A stretch of 64,000 bases of DNA from Micromonospora thermarum (GTDB lineage: Bacteria > Actinomycetota > Actinomycetes > Mycobacteriales > Micromonosporaceae), in NCBI RefSeq assembly GCF_012034245.1, contig NZ_JAATEO010000031.1, positions 1-64,000 on the forward strand, given 5' to 3'. Positions 63,328 to 64,000 of this stretch are shown here, piece by piece. The notes beneath the pieces are model-generated. The model did not search any database and was not told the origin of the DNA. It worked only from the letters and a program-made list of their open reading frames with translations. The position numbers and the translations under genes are program-made. The number at the start of each line of letters is the position of its first letter. Position 1 is the first letter of the stretch.

Positions 63328-64000
63328 GCCGGACCGACGGTGGCGACGTGGCGCGTACGCGTCCCGAGCCCGTCGGCGTACGCGCGCTGGGCACGGCCGG
63401 CCTCGCCGTCACGGCCGCCGGGATCCTGGGGAACGGTCTCGCCTACGTGGCACCGGTCCTGGCCGCCCGGCAGCTCGACGCGGCCGACCTCAGCGCCCTC
63501 GCCACCGCCCTCGGCCTGATCGCCATCGCGAGCGTGCCGGGATTCGGCCTGCAGCTCGCCGTCGCGGTGCACCACGCCCGGCACGGGCACTCGGACACCC
63601 GCCGGGCCGCCCTGGTGACCGCCACGCTCTGCGCCGGGGCGCTGGTCGCGGCCACCCCGCTGCTCACCACCGCCCTGCGCCTCCCGGTCGAGGTGTCGAT
63701 CCTGTCCGCGGTCACCACGGCGGCCGTCGTGCTCTCCTGCCGCCCTCTCGGGGAGCTCCAGGGCGGGCAGCGGTTCGTCCGGCTCGCCGTCGGGATGGTC
63801 CTGCTGGCCGCCGGCCGGTACGGGGGCGTACTCGTCGGTCTGCTCCTGGGCCTGGGACTGACCGGGTCGCTGCTGCTCGGCGCGGTGTCCGCCGTCCTCA
63901 CCCCGCTCGCGCTCGCCGCGCTGACCCGACCGACCACGGCGACGGCCGCACCGACGGCCCCGCCGCTCGGCGCCGGCCGGATCCTCACGGGCTGCGGAGC
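63324..64000 (+). CDS. Polysaccharide flippase-like membrane protein (partial, C-terminus beyond window)
   Basis: GTG at 63324 overlaps the AftD-like stop by four bases (GTGA). 225 codons are open to the window edge. A short basic N-terminus is followed by hydrophobic segments (VTAAGILGNGLAYVAPVLAA, LATALGLIAIASVPGFGLQL, and LLAAGRYGGVLVGLLLGLGL) and the start of the Wzx/MurJ-type pattern (ARQLDAADLSALATALGL). Coupling to an AftD homologue suggests export of a lipid-linked glycan or of its precursor. The missing C-terminal half prevents a firm call. Confidence 0.65.
   Translation, partial: MSRTDGGDVARTRPEPVGVRALGTAGLAVTAAGILGNGLAYVAPVLAARQLDAADLSALATALGLIAIASVPGFGLQLAVAVHHARHGHSDTRRAALVTATLCAGALVAATPLLTTALRLPVEVSILSAVTTAAVVLSCRPLGELQGGQRFVRLAVGMVLLAAGRYGGVLVGLLLGLGLTGSLLLGAVSAVLTPLALAALTRPTTATAAPTAPPLGAGRILTGCG

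Noticed and set aside
48585..64000. Secondary-metabolite gene cluster
   Set aside because: No PKS, NRPS, terpene cyclase or RiPP genes are present; the set is cell-envelope biosynthesis.

Overview
The window is GC-rich chromosomal DNA from an actinomycete, most likely Micromonospora or a close relative in the Micromonosporaceae. The case rests on very high GC with strong third-position G/C bias, frequent GTG starts, the dnaX-ybaB-recR order beside the small SRP RNA, adjacent ask and asd, a leucine-codon leader before leuA, the TadA-associated protein next to tadA, and palindromic intergenic repeats of a kind I associate with this family. No plasmid or phage structural genes, CRISPR array or biosynthetic gene cluster are visible.

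Layout. Positions 1-2064 are the right end of an integrated element: a lower-GC block with a DUF4411 (PIN-like) gene cut by the window edge, an XRE-ImmA/IrrE gene, and a 44-bp 3' fragment of tRNA-Pro(CGG) that looks like the attachment site. From 2.3 to 15 kb lies a mixed region: an ECF sigma factor with its membrane partner, a GNAT acetyltransferase, a short-chain dehydrogenase remnant, LtrA, a META lipoprotein, a frameshifted esterase, an MFS carrier, two calcineurin-type phosphoesterases and a GGDEF protein. From 15 to 21 kb is amino-acid biosynthesis (asd, ask, leuA with a leader peptide and hairpin). From 21 to 30 kb come a drug-exporter-like MFS protein, a secreted HNH nuclease with an overlapping repeat protein, and a complete peptide ABC operon (oppABCDF order). 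From 30 to 34.3 kb are recR, ybaB, dnaX, SRP RNA and tRNA-Ser(GGA).

From 34.5 to 39.8 kb: a two-gene pair, two head-to-head decayed genes, then a compact operon of three roadblock/LC7 proteins and one regulator-like protein without the kinase and GTPase partners usual for this family. Its upstream region has an array of short direct repeats spaced 21-22 bp. From 39.7 to 48.5 kb are tRNA-Ser(CGA), deoD, a TetR/thioesterase pair with a palindromic operator, tadA and its partner, an M23 endopeptidase, a PHP protein, an EamA carrier and a DUF885 protein.

From 48.6 to 64 kb is a cell-envelope locus: DUF6114 and DUF6230 genes behind three TTAC-N6-GTAA palindromes, then DUF3068, an acyltransferase, a GT4 glycosyltransferase, a DUF2613 peptide, two large polytopic membrane proteins, a 1435-residue AftD-like arabinofuranosyltransferase and a flippase-like protein cut by the right edge. 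This set resembles the Rv0225-Rv0236 region of Mycobacterium tuberculosis and suggests assembly of an arabinose-containing envelope glycan in an organism without mycolic acids.

The best candidates for undescribed biology are the orphan roadblock operon with its phased repeats, the DUF6230/DUF6114 pair with its triple palindromes, and the AftD-type envelope locus. Several genes (7450-8324, 35721-36098, 36103-36528) carry single-base frameshifts, which may be decay or sequencing error.
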